Part shown: positions 1 through 6,371 of the stretch, piece after piece
Position numbering within the stretch: the first letter of the stretch is position 1
Layout of the letters: each line of letters begins with the position of its first letter
Assembly: GCA_028703745.1 (NCBI GenBank)
Contig: JAQVME010000010.1
Location: 1-16,203 of the forward strand
Length of the DNA: 16,203 bases
Direction of reading: 5' to 3'
DNA from: Clostridia bacterium
Lineage (GTDB): Bacteria > Bacillota > Clostridia > Christensenellales > DTU072
Made by a program: the position numbers and the translations under genes
The notes under the pieces: generated by a model
Seen by the model: only the letters and a program-made list of their open reading frames with translations
What the model was told of the DNA's origin: nothing
The model's database searches: none

Positions 1-444
1 ATCCGTAGCTGTCTTTTCTTCGGTTTTTTCTCCGGTCTTAACTACGGGTTTTTCTGCCGTACGCACAGGCTCCACGCGACGCACGGTCGCAGGCTCCGTT
101 ACTAGCGGAACTATATTTTCGGTTGATTGAGCCACTATGGCTTTTTCGTCCTCTGACCTTTCTTGAGCCGCTGTCTCGTTGTCTTGTCCGCCGGCTTCAA
201 CGCTGATTTGCTCTTGGGCATTCTGCGGTCTCGCCGCCATTTCTGCCTTGCGAAGCTTCTCTTCCTCAGCTCTCAAAAACAACTCTCTTTTAATAGTAAG
301 TTCAATCCTCTTTTTGTCAAGAAGCGCGCGTTTTTCTTTTATGCGGCTTAAATAAGAGCAAACTACCCTATTTTCATACTCTTTTATGCGTGTAATGATA
401 ATTTCCGGTCCTTCAGTTTTCTTTGTGGTATTCGTTTCGCTCAT
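1..444 (-). CDS. infB: Translation initiation factor IF-2, N-terminal fragment (runs off left edge)
   Basis: A 148-codon open frame begins at an ATG at 444-442 and stays open to the window edge. Its start is supported by an AAGGAGAG ribosome site about eight bases upstream and by lying two bases after the ylxQ stop. The visible protein is highly charged. A Lys/Arg/Glu-rich helical stretch at about residues 15-70 (for example SRIKEKRALLDKKRIE) is followed by a low-complexity Glu/Val/Thr/Pro region with repeats such as EKPVV and GEKTEEKT. IF-2 recruits initiator tRNA to the 30S subunit and usually has such a variable, charged N-terminal extension before its GTPase domain. No G domain lies inside the window, and I see no clear IF2_N small domain, so the identity rests mainly on position after nusA-ylxR-ylxQ. 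Confidence 0.72.
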   Translation of the reverse strand, partial: MSETNTTKKTEGPEIIITRIKEYENRVVCSYLSRIKEKRALLDKKRIELTIKRELFLRAEEEKLRKAEMAARPQNAQEQISVEAGGQDNETAAQERSEDEKAIVAQSTENIVPLVTEPATVRRVEPVRTAEKPVVKTGEKTEEKTATD

Positions 445-446
445 AC

Positions 447-737
447 TCAGCTCTCCTTAAATTGCTTTATTATTGCTTCGGCAAGGTGCTTCTCTGTAAT
501 GGCAATTGCTTTGCAATTCTGTTTGTTAAGATAAATCGTCAGGTCGGTAGAAAAATACGGAATCTGTCTGCCGTCCAGAAAATTTGTTAGTTTGGTTCTG
601 CTGTTTTCGGCAAGCGTTATGTCGTACAGTACGACGCCCGGCTTGCGTTTTAAGAGGATGTTGTCGGCGCCATAGACTATCTTTCCCGCGTTTATGGCGA
701 AGCCTATATAACTTTTAGTCTTTATCAAGTCCGGCAT
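447..737 (-). CDS. ylxQ: YlxQ-like ribosomal protein of the L7Ae family
   Basis: A 96-residue protein of the L7Ae/L30e/S12e fold, known from Bacillus as YlxQ, a K-turn RNA-binding protein encoded between ylxR and infB. The opening IGFAINAGKIVYGADN matches the family pattern of a Gly-x-Ala-x-x-Ala-x-Lys-x-Val-x-Gly helix. The frame continues upstream to a TTG/ATG pair near 773, but that region lies inside ylxR and has no ribosome site. I chose the ATG at 737-735 because GGAGG lies just before it and the length then matches the family. This start overlaps the ylxR end by 23 bases, which suggests translational coupling. The exact cellular role is not established; RNA binding is inferred from the family. 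Confidence 0.8.
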   Translation of the reverse strand: MPDLIKTKSYIGFAINAGKIVYGADNILLKRKPGVVLYDITLAENSRTKLTNFLDGRQIPYFSTDLTIYLNKQNCKAIAITEKHLAEAIIKQFKES

Positions 738-984
738 ATTCCTCCAGAAGCTGTTTATAGACTGTCTCATCAATATTTGTTTTATAGGCGCGGTTTAGAA
801 GCTTTTTTTTCATACAAAGCTGTACGCACTCTTGACTTCGGCACACATACGCGCCTCTGCCCATAGCCTTGGGGTTAAACGTAAAAGAGCCGTCCTTTTG
901 CTTTATTATGCGCAATAGCTCCTCTTTGGTTTTCATCTCCCTACACGCGATGCACATTCTCAAGGGCGTTTTATTCTTTGTCAA
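715..984 (-). CDS. ylxR: YlxR family RNA-binding protein (RNase P modulator RnpM)
   Basis: An 89-residue basic protein of the YlxR (DUF448) family. Family hallmarks are visible: TPLRMCIACREMK near residues 6-18, the GRGAYVC motif near 42-48, and a C-terminal helix with RAYKTNIDETVY. YlxR was described structurally as an RNA-binding protein and has more recently been reported to modulate RNase P in Bacillus, as RnpM. That function is transferred from the family and is not shown here. The start overlaps the nusA end by 14 bases and the stop overlaps ylxQ, so the genes are packed for coupled translation within the rimP-nusA-infB operon. The length is normal and the conserved cysteines are present. 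Confidence 0.9.
   Translation of the reverse strand: MTKNKTPLRMCIACREMKTKEELLRIIKQKDGSFTFNPKAMGRGAYVCRSQECVQLCMKKKLLNRAYKTNIDETVYKQLLEEYAGLDKD
741..745 (-). promoter_or_regulatory. Ribosome binding site deciding the ylxQ start
   Basis: GGAGG lies three bases before the ATG at 737-735 and inside the ylxR coding region. The spacing is short, but no comparable site precedes the upstream in-frame TTG/ATG codons near 773-768. Confidence 0.55.
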
Positions 985-2059
985 GGTCTTCCTCTTCTTC
1001 GCTATCCTGATCCATACCCGTTTCGCTCGAAAGCGTCTTTATATCTACTTTTACGCCTACAAGCCTGGCTGCAAGGCGCGCATTCATACCGCCCTTGCCA
1101 ATAGCCAGCGAAAGCTTATCGTCGCTTACTATTACGTCGGCATGCTTTTGGTCGTCACTGAGTTTTACCATAATTGGTTTAGCCGGGCTCAAAGACCTAG
1201 CGATATAATCGGCAATATTCGGCGTATATAGTATGATATCCACCTTTTCACCGTTTAGTTCGGCAACGACTGCGTTGACTCTGACGCCCTTCTGTCCAAC
1301 GCAAGATGCCAGCGCATCAAGGTTTGGGTCGTCGGAATAAACCGAAATCTTCGTTCTGTTGCCCGCTTCTCTGACGGCATTTTTTATTTTTACTAGACCC
1401 GAGCGTATCTCAGGCACCTCAAGCTCAAACAGCTTCTTAACAAGACCTGCGCAGCTTCGGGAAACCATAACCTGCGCGCCCTTACCGCTGTCTCTTACCT
1501 TCTTAACGAATACTCTTATGCGGTCGTTGACCGAGTATTTTTCGCCGAATATCTGGTCATTAAGAGCCATGACGCCTTCCATCTGCGAACCGATAATCTC
1601 TACATAAACAGTGTTGTTATCAATTCTTCTGATTACTGCGGTAACAAGCTCGCCTTCCTTCTCGTTCATTTCGGCGGCGACTTGCTCTCTTACTGCCTCG
1701 TTTATTCTCTGCATAATGACTTGCTTGGCTGTTTGCGCGGCTATTCTGGAAAGTGATTTCGGGGTAACGTCCTCTCCTATTATGTCGCCTATCTCGGCAT
1801 CCGGCTTAATTTCTTTGGCTTCCTCGAGCGAAAGCTCGCTTTCGTCCTCAGGCTCGCCTTCAATTACCGTCTGATAAGCAAAAAATTCCAATTTGCTCTT
1901 TTCCGGATAGAGTTTTACTTTGACAGTTCTGCACTCTCCGTTCTCTTTCTTATACGCAGACGCAAGACCTGTTTCGAGCGAGCTTAACAATAGCTCCTTA
2001 TTAAGCTTTTTCTCCTTTTCAAGGTCCTCAAGCGCGGCGAAAAATTCCTTGTTAATCAT
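971..2059 (-). CDS. nusA: Transcription termination/antitermination factor NusA
   Basis: NusA of 362 residues, close to the Gram-positive norm. It binds RNA polymerase near the exit channel and affects pausing, termination and antitermination. Domains in order are: the N-terminal polymerase-binding domain (about 1-130); an S1 RNA-binding domain (about 135-200, starting EGELVTAVIRRID); KH1 with its loop GQKG at 255-258; and KH2 with IGKGGMNARLA and loop GKGG at 321-324. It ends in a short acidic tail (DSEEEEDLDKE) rather than the long C-terminal repeats of proteobacterial NusA. The ATG at 2059 has AGGAGGA about nine bases upstream, next to the rimP stop. It belongs to the rimP-nusA-ylxR-ylxQ-infB operon. 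Confidence 0.97.
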   Translation of the reverse strand: MINKEFFAALEDLEKEKKLNKELLLSSLETGLASAYKKENGECRTVKVKLYPEKSKLEFFAYQTVIEGEPEDESELSLEEAKEIKPDAEIGDIIGEDVTPKSLSRIAAQTAKQVIMQRINEAVREQVAAEMNEKEGELVTAVIRRIDNNTVYVEIIGSQMEGVMALNDQIFGEKYSVNDRIRVFVKKVRDSGKGAQVMVSRSCAGLVKKLFELEVPEIRSGLVKIKNAVREAGNRTKISVYSDDPNLDALASCVGQKGVRVNAVVAELNGEKVDIILYTPNIADYIARSLSPAKPIMVKLSDDQKHADVIVSDDKLSLAIGKGGMNARLAARLVGVKVDIKTLSSETGMDQDSEEEEDLDKE

Positions 2060-2075
2060 TTTTTTTGCGTTCCTC

Positions 2076-2534
2076 CTAAAATTTTATATAAGGTTTGATC
2101 CATTTTGTATTTGTGCGTAATATTTCGGTGTCATTGCCGTCCTTTGCTATGACGAGTTTTTGTTCGTCAAAGGACTTCAGTAATCCGTTAAGCTTGCTTT
2201 TTTTATTAAGCTTCTCATTGAGCATGATTTCTATTTCGGTGTCCAGACTTCTTTGAAAATCCTTGTCTGTGACTATTGGACGGTCAAGTCCCGGTGAAGA
2301 TATGTTGAGTACGTAAGGCGCGCCTCCCGTGATATCGCAGCTTTCAAGCGGCTCCTCAAGCGCGTTATTGACTTTTTCGCAATCGTCGAGGGTTATACCT
2401 TCCTTTTTATAAATATAGAAAGTCAAATTCATATCGCTGAATACCTTCTTGTATTCGATATCCACTACTTCGTATCCCATGCCTTCGATAACCGGCACAA
2501 TAAATTCATTTGCTTTCTTTATTATTTCTGACAT
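2076..2534 (-). CDS. rimP: Ribosome maturation factor RimP
   Basis: RimP, 152 residues, the usual length. It assists 30S subunit maturation in the cytoplasm. The N-terminal alpha/beta domain carries the family pattern GYEVVDIEYKK (about 20-30) and the hallmark VLNISSPGLDRPI (about 85-97). A C-terminal Sm-like domain follows, ending NTKWIKPYIKF. The ATG at 2534-2532 is preceded by AAAGGG with five bases of spacing. A strong 13-bp hairpin lies six bases upstream of that ribosome site, and a likely promoter lies at 2633-2605, so rimP appears to be the first gene of its own transcription unit. Confidence 0.95.
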   Translation of the reverse strand: MSEIIKKANEFIVPVIEGMGYEVVDIEYKKVFSDMNLTFYIYKKEGITLDDCEKVNNALEEPLESCDITGGAPYVLNISSPGLDRPIVTDKDFQRSLDTEIEIMLNEKLNKKSKLNGLLKSFDEQKLVIAKDGNDTEILRTNTKWIKPYIKF

Positions 2535-2551
2535 ATTTACCCTTTAAAGCA

Positions 2552-2580
2552 TTGAGAGTGACCCGTCGGGTCACTCTCAA
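2552..2580 (-). promoter_or_regulatory. Perfect 13-bp stem-loop in the rimP leader
   Basis: Left arm 2552-2564 (TTGAGAGTGACCC) and right arm 2568-2580 (GGGTCACTCTCAA) are perfectly complementary around a three-base loop. In the transcribed direction it ends six bases before the AAAGGG ribosome site of rimP. No U-run follows, only TGCTTTAAAGG, so it is not a textbook intrinsic terminator. It could control rimP translation, act as an RNase processing or stability element, or weakly stop read-through from the polC-like gene. Confidence 0.75.
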
Positions 2581-2604
2581 GATGCAATTCATCAAAGTAT
2601 TTAT

Positions 2605-2633
2605 ATATTATCATATATTATGAACGGTTGCAA
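2605..2633 (-). promoter_or_regulatory. Putative sigma-A promoter for rimP-nusA-ylxR-ylxQ-infB
   Basis: On the minus strand TTGCAA (2633-2628) is separated by exactly 17 bases from TAATAT (2610-2605), with an upstream TG one base before the -10 (TGATAATAT). The region is AT-rich and intergenic. The predicted start is near 2598, giving a leader of about 64 nt that contains the 2552-2580 hairpin. Each hexamer matches consensus at only about four positions, so the call leans on spacing, the extended -10 and similarity to the rpsB promoter. Confidence 0.6.
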
Positions 2634-2667
2634 GTGTTTTTACACTTTACTTTCAATAAACGCAAAA

Positions 2668-4200
2668 TCAGGTGTCAAGGCTCATAATCAATAAGCGTTT
2701 GAATATATTTGCCGTGGCGAGAGTATCATTCATCGCCCTATGCGCGCCCTCGAGAGAGACACCCAGTTCCTTACAGACGTTCTGAAGCTTATAACTCTTC
2801 ATTTTCAACGTCTGCTTCGCCAATACAAGCGTATCCGCAACGCTGTTGTCAAAGTTGTAGCCGGCGGCTCTGCCCTGTCTTACGATAAAAGACATATCAA
2901 AAGGCGCGTTGTGCGCTACAAGCACGGCGCCGCGGGTAAATTTGTAAAAATCGTGCGCTACGTCCTCAAAGAGCGGCGCATCTGCGAGCATTTCGTCGGT
3001 AATTCCGGTAAGTTTAATGATGTCTTGACTTAATGAACATTGAGGATTAACGAGGGTGTGAAATATCTCCGTCATCTCGCCGTCAACTATCTTTACCGCG
3101 CCAATCTCTGTAATTTGGTCCGTATTGGTTACGCCCGTCGTTTCGAGGTCGAAGACCACAAAGCTCTTGCCCTTAAAAATACCGTATTCTTTGCTGCGGT
3201 CGCTGGCAAACAGCGTTTTTTGTTCCTCATTTTTGTACGGAAAAGGGTGTATGTTTATGTAGCGCTCGCGTTCCGTCTTATATTTAGGGCGTGTGTCAAT
3301 GCTATCATAATCTATGGTGCAACGCGCCAGCTTGTTTACCATCATAGAAATGCCGTTGCTAAATTTGTCAAATTTCAGTGTGCCTTCCATTACCAAAATA
3401 TCGCCCTCTTTCAACGCCTCGCCGCATGCTATAGCTTTCTTGTTCCTTGGAAAGAATTTCGCGTCGATAGACGATGTGGTGTCGTTTATGCTGAATGTAT
3501 AAAAAAATCCTTCTTTTTCTTTGTATTTCCTCGCCTTAAGTCCGCTCAATGCGCCGCATAGCGTCACATTCTCTGCTTCGGTTTCTTTCATCTCGCATAT
3601 ATATCTGGGTTTCTTCCCTACTATGCCATAAATATGTTCTGACACCGAAACGCTAATGAGTTTTATGCCCTCAGATGCGGGCGGTGCCTCGGTTATTATA
3701 TCTATTTGAGTCTTGTTGGCGGTTTCTACAATATTTAACGCAACATCTTCCATAAAATTCCGCGTAAGATTTTCTTCCAGCTTTTCGGCTAGACCTGCAT
3801 TCAAGCAAAATTTATATATATAGCTTTCGGCGAAAAGCGTAACTTTCACGGTGTCGCCTTCTATTGTAACGTCAATGTTTGAATTCTGTACGAAAGAATA
3901 AATGCTGGGGTATTCGTTATAGACAAAATCAAGTATGGCTTTTGTTATGTATTTGGGTTCTGTAACGGTTTTTTTGTAACGTATTTCGTATTTGAAAGTC
4001 TTTGGCAATATCTGCAAGACGATATTTTCCACCTTTTCTTTCAAGCCGTCATCCAGCTTCTCGTCATAGGTATGCGCGTCAACAATAAAGACTATAACAA
4101 GCGTTTGCTCCTTGTGAAGAACAGCTGAGTTCAGCTTGAATATCCTTTGGTTTTCGAGCAAAGCCTCGTTGAGTTTTGTCATAAACTGGCTTTCGTTCAC
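2668..4200 (-). CDS. PolC-like N-terminal/OB/DEDDh exonuclease protein lacking PHP and polymerase domains
   Basis: This 510-residue protein sits exactly where Bacillota carry polC, between ispG and rimP, but PolC is usually about 1,400 residues. Residues 1 to about 200 resemble the divergent PolC N-terminal domain. About 210-295 form an OB fold (LCGALSGLKARKYKEKEG, FSINDTTSSIDAKFF, GDILVMEGTLKFDKF). About 345-505 are a DEDDh 3'-5' exonuclease with all motifs: DLETTG (Asp351, Glu353), HNAPFD (His430, Asp435) and HRAMND (His487, Asp492). The PHP domain that normally splits around the exonuclease is missing, and so are the whole polymerase palm, fingers and C-terminus. The GTG start overlaps the ispG stop and has AGAGGAA upstream. 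The stop is a clean TGA, with a promoter and rimP following. It could be a nuclease derived from PolC, a proofreading partner, or a decayed paralogue. An active nuclease is likely; its role is unknown. Confidence 0.88.
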   Translation of the reverse strand: MNESQFMTKLNEALLENQRIFKLNSAVLHKEQTLVIVFIVDAHTYDEKLDDGLKEKVENIVLQILPKTFKYEIRYKKTVTEPKYITKAILDFVYNEYPSIYSFVQNSNIDVTIEGDTVKVTLFAESYIYKFCLNAGLAEKLEENLTRNFMEDVALNIVETANKTQIDIITEAPPASEGIKLISVSVSEHIYGIVGKKPRYICEMKETEAENVTLCGALSGLKARKYKEKEGFFYTFSINDTTSSIDAKFFPRNKKAIACGEALKEGDILVMEGTLKFDKFSNGISMMVNKLARCTIDYDSIDTRPKYKTERERYINIHPFPYKNEEQKTLFASDRSKEYGIFKGKSFVVFDLETTGVTNTDQITEIGAVKIVDGEMTEIFHTLVNPQCSLSQDIIKLTGITDEMLADAPLFEDVAHDFYKFTRGAVLVAHNAPFDMSFIVRQGRAAGYNFDNSVADTLVLAKQTLKMKSYKLQNVCKELGVSLEGAHRAMNDTLATANIFKRLLIMSLDT

Positions 4201-5216
4201 TTCAGTAGTTCCTCTGTAATACGCATTATCTCGTCAATAATAAGCTCGTTCTTTACGGTTTTTATTACTTTTCCGTCAAGAAAAACAGATGAAACGCTTT
4301 TGCCTCCGGCAACGCCCAGTCTTGCTCCCTTGGATTCCCCTATACCGTTGACGATGCAGCCCATAACGGCTATTTTCATCGGTACTGTGACATTCTTTAC
4401 GCGCTCCTCAAGCCGTGTCGCCAGCTCTTCAACCGCAATACACGTTCTCGCGCACGTCGGACAGGCTATGATTTCTACAAAGTTCTTGTCCAGTCCTGCT
4501 GCTCGCAGTATAGTTTTTGCGGCGTATACCTCTTCAATCGGGTCTGCGGCTAGTGACACCCTGACTGTATTTCCTATGCCGTCCAGTAAAAGACTGCCGA
4601 TAGCTACGGAGGATTTTATTATGCCCGATTGCTTGGTGCCTGCCTCTGTAAGTCCGATATGAAGAGGATAATCACACAGCTTGTCCAATATGCGGTAAGC
4701 CTCGACCGTCGTTCTTATGTCCGAAGACTTGACAGCAAGTACAATATTGTTATAACCCTCTTCCTCTATAAGCGAAGCGCTTTCTATAGCAAGCGCCGCC
4801 ATATTCGCCGCAGAAAAATCGTTGTTCTTGACGGAGCCCTTGTTGACGCCTACTCTTATGGGTATATTTCTGTCGCGGCAAGCTTTTACAACCTCGCTTA
4901 TGCCTTGTTTCGAAAGATTAGATGGATTAATTCTTATTTTGTCAACGCCGCTATTTATGGCGGCAAGCGCCAGTTTGTAATCAAAATGAATGTCTGCAAT
5001 AATGGGAACATTGCCTTTTGCAAGCTCTTTTATGGTTTTTACGCTGTCAAAATCAGGCACAGACACGCGTACCATTGCCGCGCCCGCGGCGTGAAGCCCG
5101 TTTACTTGTGCTATAGTGGATACGGTATCAACCGTCATAGTGTTTGTCATCGATTGCACCGTAACGGGAAAATCACCGCCTATAGGCACATTTCTGACGT
5201 ATACTGTCATTTTCAT
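4197..5216 (-). CDS. ispG: 4-hydroxy-3-methylbut-2-en-1-yl diphosphate synthase (flavodoxin) IspG
   Basis: IspG (GcpE), 339 residues, catalyses the reductive ring opening of methylerythritol cyclodiphosphate to HMBPP, the penultimate MEP-pathway step, using a [4Fe-4S] cluster. The TIM-barrel signature VQSMTNT (about 20-26) and DIHFDYKLA (about 75-83) are present. Cluster ligands are Cys252 and Cys255 (CPTCARTC) and Cys287 (MGCIVNG), with Glu294 as the likely fourth ligand in NGIGE. The family usually has NGPGE, so Pro has become Ile here. The ATG at 5216 has AAAGGA seven bases upstream. A second ATG at 5210 is possible and would shorten the protein by two residues. The stop overlaps the GTG start of the polC-like gene, so the two are probably translationally coupled. 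Confidence 0.96.
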   Translation of the reverse strand: MKMTVYVRNVPIGGDFPVTVQSMTNTMTVDTVSTIAQVNGLHAAGAAMVRVSVPDFDSVKTIKELAKGNVPIIADIHFDYKLALAAINSGVDKIRINPSNLSKQGISEVVKACRDRNIPIRVGVNKGSVKNNDFSAANMAALAIESASLIEEEGYNNIVLAVKSSDIRTTVEAYRILDKLCDYPLHIGLTEAGTKQSGIIKSSVAIGSLLLDGIGNTVRVSLAADPIEEVYAAKTILRAAGLDKNFVEIIACPTCARTCIAVEELATRLEERVKNVTVPMKIAVMGCIVNGIGESKGARLGVAGGKSVSSVFLDGKVIKTVKNELIIDEIMRITEELLK

Positions 5217-5267
5217 CAGCAGTCCTTTTATATATTTATTGTTACCGAAACGGCAGTTTTTGCAAAC

Positions 5268-6371
5268 TTACGGGATAAACCTCAATGCATCTGCGAATAT
5301 CGCGAAGGCAAAGAGTACTATCAGCCCACCGAAATGAATGGCTCCTTCAATCTTCTTGTTGATTGGTTTTTTGCGTATCCATTCTATTGCCGTGAACACC
5401 ATGCGAGAACCGTCCAGCGCAGGAAAAGGCAAAAGGTTCATTATGGCTATATTCGCAGACAGCAGACTCACGACATAGGCCAGCGGTCCAAAACCGGCTT
5501 TTGAGGCGTTGGACATTGTCGATATTATGGTTATTGGTCCGCCTGCAGACTCCGAGAACTTTATGCCGCCGGTAAAGAGCTGTCCGAATAGCCACAAAAT
5601 CTTCCACACAACATAAAAACCGTAAGAGAAAGAACGCGCAAAGCCATGGAAGAAATTCAGCTTGACAGGCGCCAGCATTGAAGTGAAACCGAAGGCATAC
5701 CTGGTTTTTGGGCTGTTGCTTTCGTCATAAACGACATTTCCGTCGGCATCTCTTTCAAAGACTTGACTTCTTTTGACAGCGAGCTTAACGAGCTTCTTAT
5801 CGCGCAGCACGGTGAAGGTTCCTTCCTCCTCAATATCCGAAATCGCTCGCTGAAGATCGTCCATCATAAGAATATTGACTTGCTTGTTGTTTACCTTGAC
5901 TATTACGTCGCCCTCTTGAAGCACGCCGTAAATGTCAGCCTCTTGATATACTCCGTTGACAACGGGAAGTAGCTGTCCGTAAAAGGTAAATATGAGCGTA
6001 ATTATAATCAAAGCCGAAAGAAAATTAAAAAACGCGCCGGCAAAAAGTACTATCAGCCTTTTCCACGGAGCTTGATTGTTGAACGCCGAAGGCGAAGCGC
6101 TGTTGTCGTCCTCAGCCTCGAACATACACGAGCCACCCAAAGGAAAAGGTCTTATTGTAAAGATTTCGCCGTTTTTCTTATTAGTTCTCTTGAATATAGG
6201 CGGACCGAAGCCTATGGCAAATTCTAGTATTTTGAACTTCAATAGCTTGCCGGCAAGATAGTGTCCAAGCTCGTGGATAACGACCATAAACATAAGACAC
6301 AGTACGGCTATTAATATATAACCAACAGTAGAAAGCACTCCCGTGAAGGTTATACAAATATTATATGACAT
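5268..6371 (-). CDS. rseP: RseP-family site-2 intramembrane zinc metalloprotease
   Basis: A 367-residue membrane protease of the RseP/RasP family, which cleaves transmembrane segments such as anti-sigma factors and leftover signal peptides. The first membrane helix carries the zinc motif HELGH (His33, Glu34, His37). A PDZ domain follows in the middle (VLQEGDVIVKVNNKQV, about 145-160). The C-terminal catalytic helix carries MNLLPFPALDGSRM, whose LDG motif supplies the third zinc ligand, and hydrophobic segments flank it. The single PDZ domain and the length fit Gram-positive members. An in-frame ATG exists at 6383, but I chose 6371 because GGAGG lies five bases before it. The start lies inside the end of dxr, giving an 11-base overlap. 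The dxr-rseP-ispG order is typical of Clostridia. Confidence 0.94.
   Translation of the reverse strand: MSYNICITFTGVLSTVGYILIAVLCLMFMVVIHELGHYLAGKLLKFKILEFAIGFGPPIFKRTNKKNGEIFTIRPFPLGGSCMFEAEDDNSASPSAFNNQAPWKRLIVLFAGAFFNFLSALIIITLIFTFYGQLLPVVNGVYQEADIYGVLQEGDVIVKVNNKQVNILMMDDLQRAISDIEEEGTFTVLRDKKLVKLAVKRSQVFERDADGNVVYDESNSPKTRYAFGFTSMLAPVKLNFFHGFARSFSYGFYVVWKILWLFGQLFTGGIKFSESAGGPITIISTMSNASKAGFGPLAYVVSLLSANIAIMNLLPFPALDGSRMVFTAIEWIRKKPINKKIEGAIHFGGLIVLFAFAIFADALRFIP

Noticed and set aside
2632..2647. Small hairpin (AAGTGT and ACACTT arms) after the polC-like stop
   Set aside because: Only six base pairs, no U-run on the minus strand, and it overlaps the proposed rimP -35; too weak to call a terminator.
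3040..3561. Plus-strand open frame of 173 codons opposite the polC-like gene
   Set aside because: It lies wholly inside the exonuclease and OB coding region, which has clear family motifs; no independent coding evidence.
4629..5504. Long plus-strand open frame (291 codons) antisense to ispG and rseP
   Set aside because: It overlaps two well-recognised minus-strand genes, has no ribosome site or family resemblance, and its basic, Tyr-rich composition is typical of a complement-strand shadow.
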